From: Treponema sp. UBA1747
GTDB lineage: Bacteria; Spirochaetota; Spirochaetia; Treponematales; Treponemataceae
NCBI GenBank assembly: GCA_002315375.1
Contig: DCHR01000027.1
Coordinates: 46,684 to 62,713 of the forward strand
Direction of reading: 5' to 3'
DNA length: 16,030 bases
In this document: piece after piece, positions 7,446 to 14,466 of the stretch
Layout: each line of letters begins with the position of its first letter
How positions within the stretch are numbered: position 1 is the first letter of the stretch
Translations under genes and position numbers: made by a program
The notes under the pieces: generated by a model
Told to the model about the DNA's origin: nothing
The model's database searches: none
What the model saw: the letters and a program-made list of their open reading frames with translations, nothing else

Positions 7446-9058
7446 AAAGAATAAACTTCAAAGAAAATATAAAAGGGATTATTTTTCTGACGGCATTTGT
7501 GGCTTCAGCAAATTTAATCTTTGCTGAAAACAAGGATGGAATTTATCTTCCGGATATAACCACAGTTGTTGAGGATAATTCCGAAGCTTTGATTCCGGAA
7601 ATTCCAATGATTCTTTCTTCGGTAATTGAACTTCCTGAAGGAACTATTTCGGATCAGGTGATTCTGGCAGTGGTTGAAGAACCAGTTGTTGAGCCGGAAG
7701 TTTTGCCTGAACCAGAACCAAAGCATGAATACAATATCGAAGGAACTCTTGGCGGGGGCTTTCCTGTCAGCTTTAAAGGTTCGCTTTTTTTGAGCAGCGC
7801 AGATGAAAATAATCCTTTTAATCTGGATGTTCTTTATGATTCACATACAAATTATGCAGGACATCTTCAGTTTGAAGGTTTCTATGACCGTTTATTTTCT
7901 GTAAAGGGAGAAAAAGATTTCCATTCTGAAGACGGAAAAAATACCTGGCATATTGATGGAGCTTTCCGCGATACTGAAAACGGACTTCAGGGACTTTCAG
8001 ATTCGGCTTTTTATAATATGACAGACGCTGCAGGTAAATTCAGCTGGACAAGAGTTCTTCCAAAAGGCTTTGAATTCAAAACCGGCCTTGAAGCTGATTT
8101 ATACAATCGCAGCGTTGAAAGCTTAAGTGACAATCTTTTTGCAGAACTTTCACCTGAACTTCAGTTTGGCTGGTATTACAAAGATTTCCAGGCCTTCCTG
8201 AAAGGAAATTATAATTTTGAATATGGATTGGGAACAGCAGTTCATCGCGGTTACACCGGATTTGAGGCAGCCTGGCAGAACAGCAATGTAAAGCTTTTGG
8301 GAAATGTGGGAGCAGTTTTCGGGAATAAAATCGGAAATCAGAATATTCTTGTTCCTTTTACAGTGGGAACAACAGTTCATTTTCCTGTGAAATTCTCTGA
8401 AAAAGAGGTTGTGATTTCGGCTGAAGGCGGTATGTCTTCTAAATTCAACAAGGCTTCCTCTTTGGAACAAAATAACCTTTTCAGCGCTTTATCGGCTGAT
8501 CCGGAAGGAATTGCAGTAAATAACCGCGAAGTATCTGACTGGTATGGAATTGTGAAATTCAATCTTCCTGTAAAATCCTTTATGGGCCTGAATGTAAATG
8601 TGGAATACAGAAAAACAGCCTTTGATAACGGCTTTATTCAGGCTGATTATTCCGATCTTCCTGCGAAAGGCTTATATGGATTTGATTCTTATAATCGCCA
8701 GCTGATTCATTCAGAAGAAAATATTCTTTTTAGTATGAAAAATTTTGATATTTCCTTCGGATGGAAATCAAATTTCGATTTTGTGCCTTATTCTGAAAAT
8801 GAACAGCTTATTTCTACAAAAATCGGATATAACGCTGATATGTGGGATGCCTGCGGAAAACTGGAAATACCTCTTATTTCAGCCGATTCTACCCCGATTC
8901 TCGGTTTTGAAAGCTCTGTAAAGCTTAATTCGGCATTAAGAATTGCTATAACCCTAGAAGATACAGTAAAATTGATACAGGGACAGACAAGAATTTCTGT
9001 CGGACAGTATGCTTCCCGCAGCGGAAGAGCTGGTTTACTTGTTAAATTTAATTATTGA
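7442..9058 (+). CDS. Probable outer-membrane beta-barrel protein
   Basis: 538 aa. A signal peptide ends at NLIFA-EN (residue 28/29). Residues 77-94 form a Pro/Glu/Val-rich linker, as in proteins that cross or reach through the periplasm. From about 96 to the end the chain is a succession of alternating polar/hydrophobic beta-strands with aromatic girdle residues (for example FEGFYDRLF and FQAFLKGNYNFEYG) and it ends in LLVKFNY, an aromatic-terminated strand of the kind recognised by the outer-membrane assembly machinery. No enzyme motif was found. It overlaps the TPR gene by four bases (ATGA), indicating translational coupling. Substrate or role is unknown; a porin-like or structural surface protein is possible. 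Family not recognised. Confidence 0.75.
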   Translation: MKRINFKENIKGIIFLTAFVASANLIFAENKDGIYLPDITTVVEDNSEALIPEIPMILSSVIELPEGTISDQVILAVVEEPVVEPEVLPEPEPKHEYNIEGTLGGGFPVSFKGSLFLSSADENNPFNLDVLYDSHTNYAGHLQFEGFYDRLFSVKGEKDFHSEDGKNTWHIDGAFRDTENGLQGLSDSAFYNMTDAAGKFSWTRVLPKGFEFKTGLEADLYNRSVESLSDNLFAELSPELQFGWYYKDFQAFLKGNYNFEYGLGTAVHRGYTGFEAAWQNSNVKLLGNVGAVFGNKIGNQNILVPFTVGTTVHFPVKFSEKEVVISAEGGMSSKFNKASSLEQNNLFSALSADPEGIAVNNREVSDWYGIVKFNLPVKSFMGLNVNVEYRKTAFDNGFIQADYSDLPAKGLYGFDSYNRQLIHSEENILFSMKNFDISFGWKSNFDFVPYSENEQLISTKIGYNADMWDACGKLEIPLISADSTPILGFESSVKLNSALRIAITLEDTVKLIQGQTRISVGQYASRSGRAGLLVKFNY

Positions 9059-9098
9059 GTTATTTTATAGAAATATATGTAACTAAAAGGGAATTGGT

Positions 9099-9668
9099 TT
9101 GTTAGATAATATGGAAGGTCAGGAGAAAGTGGAAACTGTACAGATTAATGCTGGAACTCCTTCTGATTTCAAAAAGATTTATGATGAATGTATGCAGCTT
9201 CTGTTCCGCATTTCTTTTCGTATTGTAAACGATGAAGAAGTAGCCGAAGATCTTGCTCATGATTCTATGATCAAAGCAAATGAAAAATCACTCGTTTTTC
9301 CTTCACTTGACGATGCCAAGTACTGGTTAATCCGTGTAGTGAAGAATGCGTCTTTGAACTATGTAAAACGAAAGGATCGCGAACATAAGGCTTACGAAAA
9401 GGTGCTTTATGAAGATCACCGTAAGTTTGATAGTGGTGAAGTTGATTTGCTGAAGCAGGAAACAATAAAGCGCATTCAGGATTGTTTGAACAAACTTCCA
9501 AAAAAACTGAGGGAAGTAATCATTCTTCGTGAATACGGAGATTTGAATTATAAAGAAATCGGGAAGGTTTTAGGAATTACCGAGGGGAACGTAAAAATAC
9601 GTATTTTTAGAGCCAGAGAACAATTGGAAAAACTAATAGGAGAAGATAATGTCTTTATGCCCAACTAA
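9099..9668 (+). CDS. ECF-type RNA polymerase sigma factor (RpoE-like)
   Basis: 189 aa, typical for extracytoplasmic-function sigma factors. Region 2 spans about 25-95, with the core-binding and -10 recognition segment DEEVAEDLAHDSMIKA (45-60) and YWLIRVVKNASLNYVKRK (75-92). Region 4 spans about 123-180, with LPKKLREVIILREYGDLNYK, IGKVLGI, then EGNVKIRIFRAREQL as the helix-turn-helix that reads the -35 box. The start is TTG 9099: AAAAGGGA at 9085-9092 lies 6 bases upstream, whereas the in-frame ATG at 9111 has no ribosome-binding site at a useful distance. The next gene, overlapping by 20 nt, is its probable anti-sigma factor. The gene begins 40 bp after the beta-barrel gene with no terminator between, so it may be co-transcribed with the envelope genes it could control. 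Confidence 0.93.
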   Translation: MLDNMEGQEKVETVQINAGTPSDFKKIYDECMQLLFRISFRIVNDEEVAEDLAHDSMIKANEKSLVFPSLDDAKYWLIRVVKNASLNYVKRKDREHKAYEKVLYEDHRKFDSGEVDLLKQETIKRIQDCLNKLPKKLREVIILREYGDLNYKEIGKVLGITEGNVKIRIFRAREQLEKLIGEDNVFMPN

Positions 9669-10365
9669 GGATATTCATTCAGTTTATCTTGATAATGAGC
9701 TTCCACTTTCTTATGTAAAAGAATACGAAGCACATGTTCAGTCATGTTCTAAATGTTCTGCAGAACTCGAAAAGCTTAAAAAGCTTCGCGGAGTAATGTC
9801 TGCAGGTGGTGTTCCGGAAATGAGTCAGTTTGAAATGGATGAAAGTTTCAAACGTCTTCAGATCCGAATGAGTTACAGCAAGCATACAAAGAGCTTTAAT
9901 TCACCTGCAACAGGCTGGAAACACGCAGCAATCAGTACCGTAAAGTATTCAATTCCTGCTATGGCTGCTGCTGCCGTACTGGCTATTGTCCTTCCTATTG
10001 GACTTAACAAAGCAAATAAAGGAAATGCAGAGCAGACTGATTCAGTAACATCGATTGCAAGTCTTCCTCTTATTTCCGGAAATACAGTAAGCACAAATAC
10101 AGGTCTTTCAGGCTTCCCTGGAACTAACGGTTCAATGGGAAATATCACTCATGGAATGCACCGTGATATGATGCGTCCTGGAGTTCACTCAGGTATGGGA
10201 AACGAAAATATGCCTCAGGTTGTTGACGTTTTCCGCCCGAATTTTGATAATGAGAATACTATCTCTATTAAAATTACTATTCCTGGAATGAACACTGTAC
10301 CTTATACAACAGAAATTAATGTTCCTGTGGATGAGTATAAGGCTAACAACAGTGAAACAGACTGA
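9649..10365 (+). CDS. Membrane-anchored zinc-finger anti-sigma factor
   Basis: 238 aa. The N-terminal cytosolic part is a zinc-binding anti-sigma (ZAS-type) domain: CPTKDIHSVYLDNELP (4-19), then HVQSCSKC giving His29-x3-Cys33-x2-Cys36, with Cys4 or His10 as possible fourth ligand. A single membrane segment lies at about 101-119, and the C-terminal half should be outside the cytoplasm. In the family such proteins hold their sigma factor at the membrane until a signal releases it. The extracytoplasmic part holds a stretch rich in Met, His, Gly and Asn (about 163-188), including the HxxM patterns HRDM (171-174) and HSGM (180-183), then a beta-rich tail ending in NVPVDEY. A good ribosome-binding site (AGGAGA, 9638-9643) precedes the ATG. 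Overlap with the sigma gene is 20 nt, consistent with paired synthesis. Confidence 0.87.
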   Translation: MSLCPTKDIHSVYLDNELPLSYVKEYEAHVQSCSKCSAELEKLKKLRGVMSAGGVPEMSQFEMDESFKRLQIRMSYSKHTKSFNSPATGWKHAAISTVKYSIPAMAAAAVLAIVLPIGLNKANKGNAEQTDSVTSIASLPLISGNTVSTNTGLSGFPGTNGSMGNITHGMHRDMMRPGVHSGMGNENMPQVVDVFRPNFDNENTISIKITIPGMNTVPYTTEINVPVDEYKANNSETD

Positions 10366-12070
10366 TTCAGTAAAATATATTTTTAAGAAATCCCCGCTTG
10401 TTCGAACTGCAACATTTTTACTGATTATTGCAGCGATAATGGGCGGGATTTTTATTTTTAAATACCAGACACGACCGGTTCCTTTTATTGATGCGATTAC
10501 ACCGCCTGTAGGAAGTCCTGGAGAAGTAGTAGTTATTTCGGGAAGGAATTTTGGTAAAGAAAGGGACATGAGTTATGTAGAAATAAGCGGAAGCAAACTG
10601 ACAGCTTCTTCTTATCTTAAATGGACCGATAATACAATCAAACTGGTTATTCCTTCAAATATTCAGAATGGTCTTGTAGTTGTCGGAACAGGAAAGCTTC
10701 GTTCAAAACCTGCTTTTTTTGCCAATATTACTGATATTCCTGTAGAGCGGGAAACTCAGGAGCTGGCACAAACAACAACCCCTCAGATTACCGCAGTGAA
10801 AATGGATAATGCTCCTCTTACTTTGAATAAAGCCTGGGTTGGAGATCTTATCACAATCGAGGGAAATAATTTTGGTGATGTCCGCGGTCAGTCAAAGGTT
10901 TATTTTAATGCCAACTATGGTGGACACGATTCATTTGTTACAGATACAGCCATGATGATGCCTGTATGGGAAGAAGATTTCGGATATGAGTTCTGGACTA
11001 ATAATGAGCTGAAAGTTCGAATTCCGGATGGAGCTGAATCAGGAGTTGTGATTGTAGAAACTCCTTCAGGAAAATCAAATGCCTTTGAAATTCAGCTGGA
11101 TTCACGTGGCGGAAAAAAACAGTTTGCGGGCTCCGGAAAAATGTACGTTATAAAATATTCGGTTGACCTGGCAGATGTAGTGGCTAAAGAATCTTCTACA
11201 ATTACTTTGAGATGTCCGGTTCCGGCAGTTACACCAAATCAGAGGGAAGTTCAGCTTATAGAAGTTTCTCCGGAACCTGTGCTTCAGAATTATCAGAAGA
11301 CATTGATTCATCAACTGAGCCTGGACAAAAATATTCAGTCGAGGGTTTATTTTACCCAGAGTTTTGCCCTGAATGTAAAAAGCGTAGAAACAGAAATCAA
11401 CGAAAGATTCCTTTCAATTAAAAATAATTCTTTGAATGATGTTCTGTATGCATTTGCAACACGTGCAGATGAATTGATTCCGGCAGATAACGAAAAAATT
11501 GTTACTCTTGCAGCCCAGATTTGCAGAGGTGAAAAACATCCTTATAGAAAAGCAAAACTGGTTTATGACTATCTGATTTCCAACTATCAGATTGAAAACC
11601 AGTTGCGCAGAAGTGATGCAGATCCTCTGGACCTGATTGATAGAAAATCCGGTGATGCTTATGATTTTGCCATCGTTTATACAGCACTTTTGAGAGCTCT
11701 GGATGTACCGGCCTTTGCTGATTGTGGAATTCTTGTAAGTCCTGATTTGTCTACAAAGAATCATATGTGGGCAGAATATTATCTGAGTGGAATAGGCTGG
11801 ATTCCTGTAGATGTGGCTCTGGGCGCAGGTATGGAATATGAAAAATGGAATGATGAAATTTCGGTAAAGGATTATTACTTTGGAAACCTGGATTCTCATC
11901 ATATTAAATTCAGTCGTGGAATAAATACATTGAAACCTTTTGCACAGGATAACAAAATAGTAATGAGACCTAGATCATTTGCTTTCCAGACTTTCTGGGA
12001 AGAAGCAACAAACGGAACAGAAAAGTACAGTTCTTACTGGACGGATCCGATTGTTGAAGGTATTTACTAA
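10352..12070 (+). CDS. Membrane-anchored protein with two IPT/TIG-like domains and a cysteine-less transglutaminase-like domain
   Basis: 572 aa from GTG 10352, chosen because TAAGG at 10338-10342 lies 9 bases upstream; the frame is open back to 10319 but without such a site. One membrane anchor lies at about 19-37, the rest outside. Two IPT/TIG-like immunoglobulin folds follow: 45-127 (PFIDAITPPVGSPGEVVVISGRNFG pattern) and 144-249 (WVGDLITIEGNNFGDVRG pattern). The C-terminal part (about 360-495) matches the transglutaminase-like fold: GDAYDFAIVYTALLRALDVPA (from 434), HMWAEYYL (471-478) and GWIPVDVA (482-489). The His471 and Asp487 of the catalytic triad are present, but the nucleophile position of the family pattern GxCxxFA reads Ala436, codon GCT at 11657-11659. 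I infer a binding or structural rather than catalytic role. It overlaps the anti-sigma gene by 14 nt and may sense or shape envelope material for that system. Confidence 0.83.
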   Translation: MKQTDSVKYIFKKSPLVRTATFLLIIAAIMGGIFIFKYQTRPVPFIDAITPPVGSPGEVVVISGRNFGKERDMSYVEISGSKLTASSYLKWTDNTIKLVIPSNIQNGLVVVGTGKLRSKPAFFANITDIPVERETQELAQTTTPQITAVKMDNAPLTLNKAWVGDLITIEGNNFGDVRGQSKVYFNANYGGHDSFVTDTAMMMPVWEEDFGYEFWTNNELKVRIPDGAESGVVIVETPSGKSNAFEIQLDSRGGKKQFAGSGKMYVIKYSVDLADVVAKESSTITLRCPVPAVTPNQREVQLIEVSPEPVLQNYQKTLIHQLSLDKNIQSRVYFTQSFALNVKSVETEINERFLSIKNNSLNDVLYAFATRADELIPADNEKIVTLAAQICRGEKHPYRKAKLVYDYLISNYQIENQLRRSDADPLDLIDRKSGDAYDFAIVYTALLRALDVPAFADCGILVSPDLSTKNHMWAEYYLSGIGWIPVDVALGAGMEYEKWNDEISVKDYYFGNLDSHHIKFSRGINTLKPFAQDNKIVMRPRSFAFQTFWEEATNGTEKYSSYWTDPIVEGIY

Positions 12071-12084
12071 GTAAGGAGTAGAAA

Positions 12085-12621
12085 ATGGGCAAACAGTCAG
12101 ATTGGGATGAATATTTTTTGAATATTGCAGCTGAAGTTGCAAAAAAATCCAAGGACCCTTCAACACAGTGCGGATGTGTAATTGTAGACAATAATCACAG
12201 AGTAATTTCGGTAGGTTACAACGGACTTATTCAGGGCGCTGATGAAACAAAGCTTACTTTAAGTGAACGTCCGATGAAATATCGTTTTGCGGTTCATTCT
12301 GAAATGAATGCAATTATTTTTGCTCATCAGGATCTTTCAGGCTGCACTGTTTATAACAATCTGGCAACCTGTGACAATTGTCTGAAATATTGTCTGCAGG
12401 CCGGAATCAAACGTTTTGTTTACAGAAATCTTCGTTTGGGTTCACACGGTTCTGTAAAAAGCATGTCGACTTTTGAAAGCGACCTGGCAATTGTTCGTCT
12501 TCTTAGTGCCATGCCGGATGTTGAAACTCTGAATGTTTCCAACGGAAAGACTTACAAGCAGGATGTAATCGATCAGTACGAACCTGGAACAGAAGAATAC
12601 GCAGAACTGACAAAGTGGTAA
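12085..12621 (+). CDS. Deoxycytidylate (dCMP) deaminase family protein
   Basis: 178 aa zinc deaminase. SKDPSTQCGCVIVD (22-35) and GYNG (44-47) are the typical substrate-side motifs; HSEMNAI (71-77) holds zinc ligand His71 and catalytic Glu73; TCDNC (95-99) gives zinc ligands Cys96 and Cys99. The family reaction turns dCMP into dUMP, feeding thymidylate synthesis. The usual PCxxC motif has Thr in place of Pro. After the core there is a tail of about 50 residues (from 128) with no motif I recognise. A strong AAGGAG site (12073-12078) stands 6-7 bases before the ATG. The gene starts 14 bp after the TIG/transglutaminase-like gene, so it is probably in the same transcript, though a functional link to the sigma system is not evident. 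A relative acting on another cytidine compound (ComEB or tRNA/nucleoside type) is possible but less likely. Confidence 0.85.
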   Translation: MGKQSDWDEYFLNIAAEVAKKSKDPSTQCGCVIVDNNHRVISVGYNGLIQGADETKLTLSERPMKYRFAVHSEMNAIIFAHQDLSGCTVYNNLATCDNCLKYCLQAGIKRFVYRNLRLGSHGSVKSMSTFESDLAIVRLLSAMPDVETLNVSNGKTYKQDVIDQYEPGTEEYAELTKW

Positions 12622-12660
12622 TTTTTAACTGCATTGTCATTACAAATAACGGGGAAAATC

Positions 12661-13278
12661 ATGAAAGTTTTATTATTGAACGGTTCACCAAAAGCAGAAG
12701 GAAATACATTTACAGCACTTAATGAAATGTGCAAAGTATTTGCAGAAGAAGGAATAGAAACACAGATTGTTCATGTCGGAAATAAAGCAATCCGCGGCTG
12801 TGTAGCCTGCGGTTCATGTGGCAAAAATGCAAAATGTGTTTTTGATGATGAAGTGAATGAAGTGGCAAAACTTTTTGAAGAAGCAGACGGCCTGGTTCTG
12901 GGCAGTCCTGTTTATTACGCTTCTGCAAACTCAACTCTTACCGCACTTTGTGACAGACTTTTTTACAGTGCAAAATTCAATAAAACTATGAAGGTTGGAG
13001 CCAGCGTTGCAGTTGCCCGTCGCGGTGGAATTACTGCCACTTACGATCAGCTGAATAAATATTTTGGAATCAGCGGAATGCCAATTGCCTCGGGACAGTA
13101 CTGGAACGGTGCTCACGGTGGAGCTCCAGGACAGGCTGCAGAAGATATTGAAGGAATGCAGCAGATGAGAACTCTGGCCCGCAACATGGCTTTCCTTATG
13201 AAGTCTATTCAGCTTGGAAAAGAAAAGTTTGGTATTCCTGAAAAAGAACCGACAACTTTTATGAATTTTATCAGATAA
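12661..13278 (+). CDS. Iron-sulfur flavoprotein-like NAD(P)H-dependent FMN oxidoreductase
   Basis: 205 aa flavodoxin-like fold. The FMN phosphate loop is GSPKAEGNT (8-16) after the first strand KVLLLN; GSPVYYAS (81-88) is the second flavin contact. Between them is a compact cysteine cluster, Cys47-x2-Cys50-x2-Cys53-x5-Cys59, which fits the CX2CX2CX4-7C motif that binds a 4Fe-4S cluster in Isf-type flavoproteins. Family members pass electrons between NAD(P)H, flavin and acceptors such as ferredoxin or quinones; the specific substrate cannot be read. ATG 12661 is chosen because GGGGA at 12651-12655 is correctly spaced. The frame continues upstream to a TTG at 12634 without a ribosome-binding site. 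It follows the deaminase gene by 39 bp with no terminator. Simple FMN reductases of this fold also carry such cysteines, so the cluster itself needs proof. Confidence 0.85.
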   Translation: MKVLLLNGSPKAEGNTFTALNEMCKVFAEEGIETQIVHVGNKAIRGCVACGSCGKNAKCVFDDEVNEVAKLFEEADGLVLGSPVYYASANSTLTALCDRLFYSAKFNKTMKVGASVAVARRGGITATYDQLNKYFGISGMPIASGQYWNGAHGGAPGQAAEDIEGMQQMRTLARNMAFLMKSIQLGKEKFGIPEKEPTTFMNFIR

Positions 13279-13347
13279 ATATTTTATCATTCAGATGATT
13301 GTATCTAAATGGCAGGCTTATTGTTCTATTGATGGAGAGAGGTAAAA

Positions 13348-13764
13348 GTGAAGGTATTCAGAGCAGGGCTTGTCATTCTTATTGCGTTTTATTTTACAGG
13401 TTGTTTTTCTATTCCGGGTTATGTAAGTAATAATGGATCAATTACTCCGCCATATTCCAAAGAAATTTGTATTGAAACTTTGTCTGGCGAATTATCAGTT
13501 ACTCCTATGGAAACTTCAAAAGGAATAATGAATAAAGATCCTGCCAAGTCGGATCCTTTGAAATATCGAAAACAGAATACTATTTTTTTAAGTGAAAGCA
13601 CTACTTATTATTACGACCTGGAAGGTAATCACAGTATTGTTCTGGCTTTCAGAACATTATCGAAAGAAGCTGTTTTTAGAATTACATATAAAGGCGTAGC
13701 TTCAGAGGTAACAATACACAATTCTGATTTAGGTGATAAGTTGATTTACCTTGAAAATTATTAG
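13348..13764 (+). CDS. Small putative lipoprotein
   Basis: 138 aa from GTG 13348, with AGAGAGG (13336-13342) 5 bases upstream. Residues 1-18 form a signal sequence ending in FTGC, so Cys19 is the likely lipidated residue; spirochaetal lipoboxes are often relaxed, and Gly before Cys is normal. The mature part is about 120 residues of mostly beta character (for example SIVLAFRTL and AVFRITYKG) and I recognise no family. It lies 69 bp after the flavoprotein gene; no clear promoter or terminator is visible in that gap. It converges on the PAS gene, whose stop codon is 26 bp away, with no obvious T-rich hairpin between them. Confidence 0.65.
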   Translation: MKVFRAGLVILIAFYFTGCFSIPGYVSNNGSITPPYSKEICIETLSGELSVTPMETSKGIMNKDPAKSDPLKYRKQNTIFLSESTTYYYDLEGNHSIVLAFRTLSKEAVFRITYKGVASEVTIHNSDLGDKLIYLENY

Positions 13765-13790
13765 TTTTAAGCCTGCGAAATTAATCTGAA

Positions 13791-14162
13791 TTACAGAGTA
13801 TAAAAAGGAGTTTCGTCTTTTGTGCGGAACTCGTGCTTTTCATAATAGCCGATGAGATTCCTGTCTTCATCTCTGAGCGCAATCATATACACATCTTTAT
13901 TCTGCTTTTCATTGAAAAATGTATGCACTTTGTCGTTACATTTATCTGCTTTGAACCAGTTAATAACGTTATGAATTAATTCCTGAGAGTGAGAATTGTG
14001 GCAGTTTAAGAGAGATTTTCCTATAAGCGAGTCTCCGCCCCATTTGTGGTAGTTCTTTATTGAAGCAGGGTTCATGTAGATGATTTTATGATTCAGGTCG
14101 CAGATAACAACGGAAGCCTGGTCCTGGTCGATTATTGATTTGAAAAAAGGTGAAAGGTCCAT
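13791..14162 (-). CDS. Stand-alone PAS-domain protein
   Basis: 123 aa made almost entirely of one PAS domain: SVVICDLNHKIIYMNPASIKNY (from 17), then LIGKSLLNCHNSHSQELI (46-63) and a last strand pair KDVYMIALRDEDRNLIGYYEKHE (from 89). No kinase, GGDEF, methyl-accepting or DNA-binding part follows, so it would act through a partner. The LIGKSLLNCHN pattern with Cys54 and His55 resembles PAS domains of sensor proteins; whether it holds a cofactor cannot be told. Its ATG overlaps the stop of the upstream 77-aa gene (TAATG), with AGGAG about 10 bases upstream inside that gene, so the two are translationally coupled. Confidence 0.8.
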   Translation of the reverse strand: MDLSPFFKSIIDQDQASVVICDLNHKIIYMNPASIKNYHKWGGDSLIGKSLLNCHNSHSQELIHNVINWFKADKCNDKVHTFFNEKQNKDVYMIALRDEDRNLIGYYEKHEFRTKDETPFYTL

Positions 14163-14395
14163 TATTCTTCATTCTCCTGATTTTCGTTGTTTCTTTCGTA
14201 AAACATTTCTGCGTCTTCATGACCGTATTTGTTTGTCAGCTCGGTGAAGGAGCCTGGGGTCTGGCTGGCAGGTTCTGTCGGTGTTTCCGTTTCTGATTTT
14301 ATGATGTCAGTTTTTTTTGCAGCGGGTTTTATTTTTATTCCGGCAGTATGTGAATATTGCCGGCGCATCATTGCGTAGTATTCTGAATCGTCCAT
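14162..14395 (-). CDS. Small acidic protein of unknown function
   Basis: 77 aa, unrecognised. It begins MDDSEYYAMMRRQYS, then a Lys/Ala patch, a Thr/Glu/Pro-rich low-complexity middle (about 32-48) and a very acidic Asn/Glu-rich end. It is probably disordered for most of its length and has no membrane segment. It is considered real because its stop overlaps the PAS gene start and a promoter-like pair of boxes precedes it; other internal ATGs at codons 9 and 10 could also be the start. It may serve as a partner or linker for the PAS protein (inference). Confidence 0.6.
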   Translation of the reverse strand: MDDSEYYAMMRRQYSHTAGIKIKPAAKKTDIIKSETETPTEPASQTPGSFTELTNKYGHEDAEMFYERNNENQENEE

Positions 14396-14401
14396 GGGGA
14401 C

Positions 14402-14430
14402 AGTATAGCAACTTGGAAAGGGAGTGGAAA
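14402..14430 (-). promoter_or_regulatory. Candidate sigma-70 promoter of the 77-aa/PAS operon
   Basis: On the minus strand TTTCCA (complement of 14425-14430), 17 bases, then TATACT (complement of 14402-14407). The -10 box ends 6 bases before the ATG at 14395, so the predicted start coincides with the initiation codon. The bases just before the ATG are CTGTCCCC, with no Shine-Dalgarno sequence, which again suggests a leaderless message. Confidence 0.5.
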
Positions 14431-14431
14431 T

Positions 14432-14466
14432 AAAAAAAGCAACCTGGATTTACCAGGTTGCTTTTT
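14432..14466 (-). terminator. Terminator of the GH31 gene (symmetrical hairpin)
   Basis: AAAAAGCAACCTGG (14434-14447) and its exact complement CCAGGTTGCTTTTT (14453-14466) enclose a 5-base loop: a perfect 14-bp stem. In the minus-strand transcript it ends in seven U (14438-14432). The shape could also stop rightward transcription, but no rightward gene ends here. It insulates the 77-aa/PAS promoter from GH31 transcription. Confidence 0.92.

Noticed and set aside
9055..9083. Promoter TTGAGT with a TATATG/TATGTA box ahead of the sigma gene
   Set aside because: The spacers are 13-15 bases rather than about 17, and the region is simply AT-rich; too weak to list.
13279..13347. Terminator after the flavoprotein gene (TCATT-CAG-ATGA)
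   Set aside because: The stem is only 4 bp and no T run follows.
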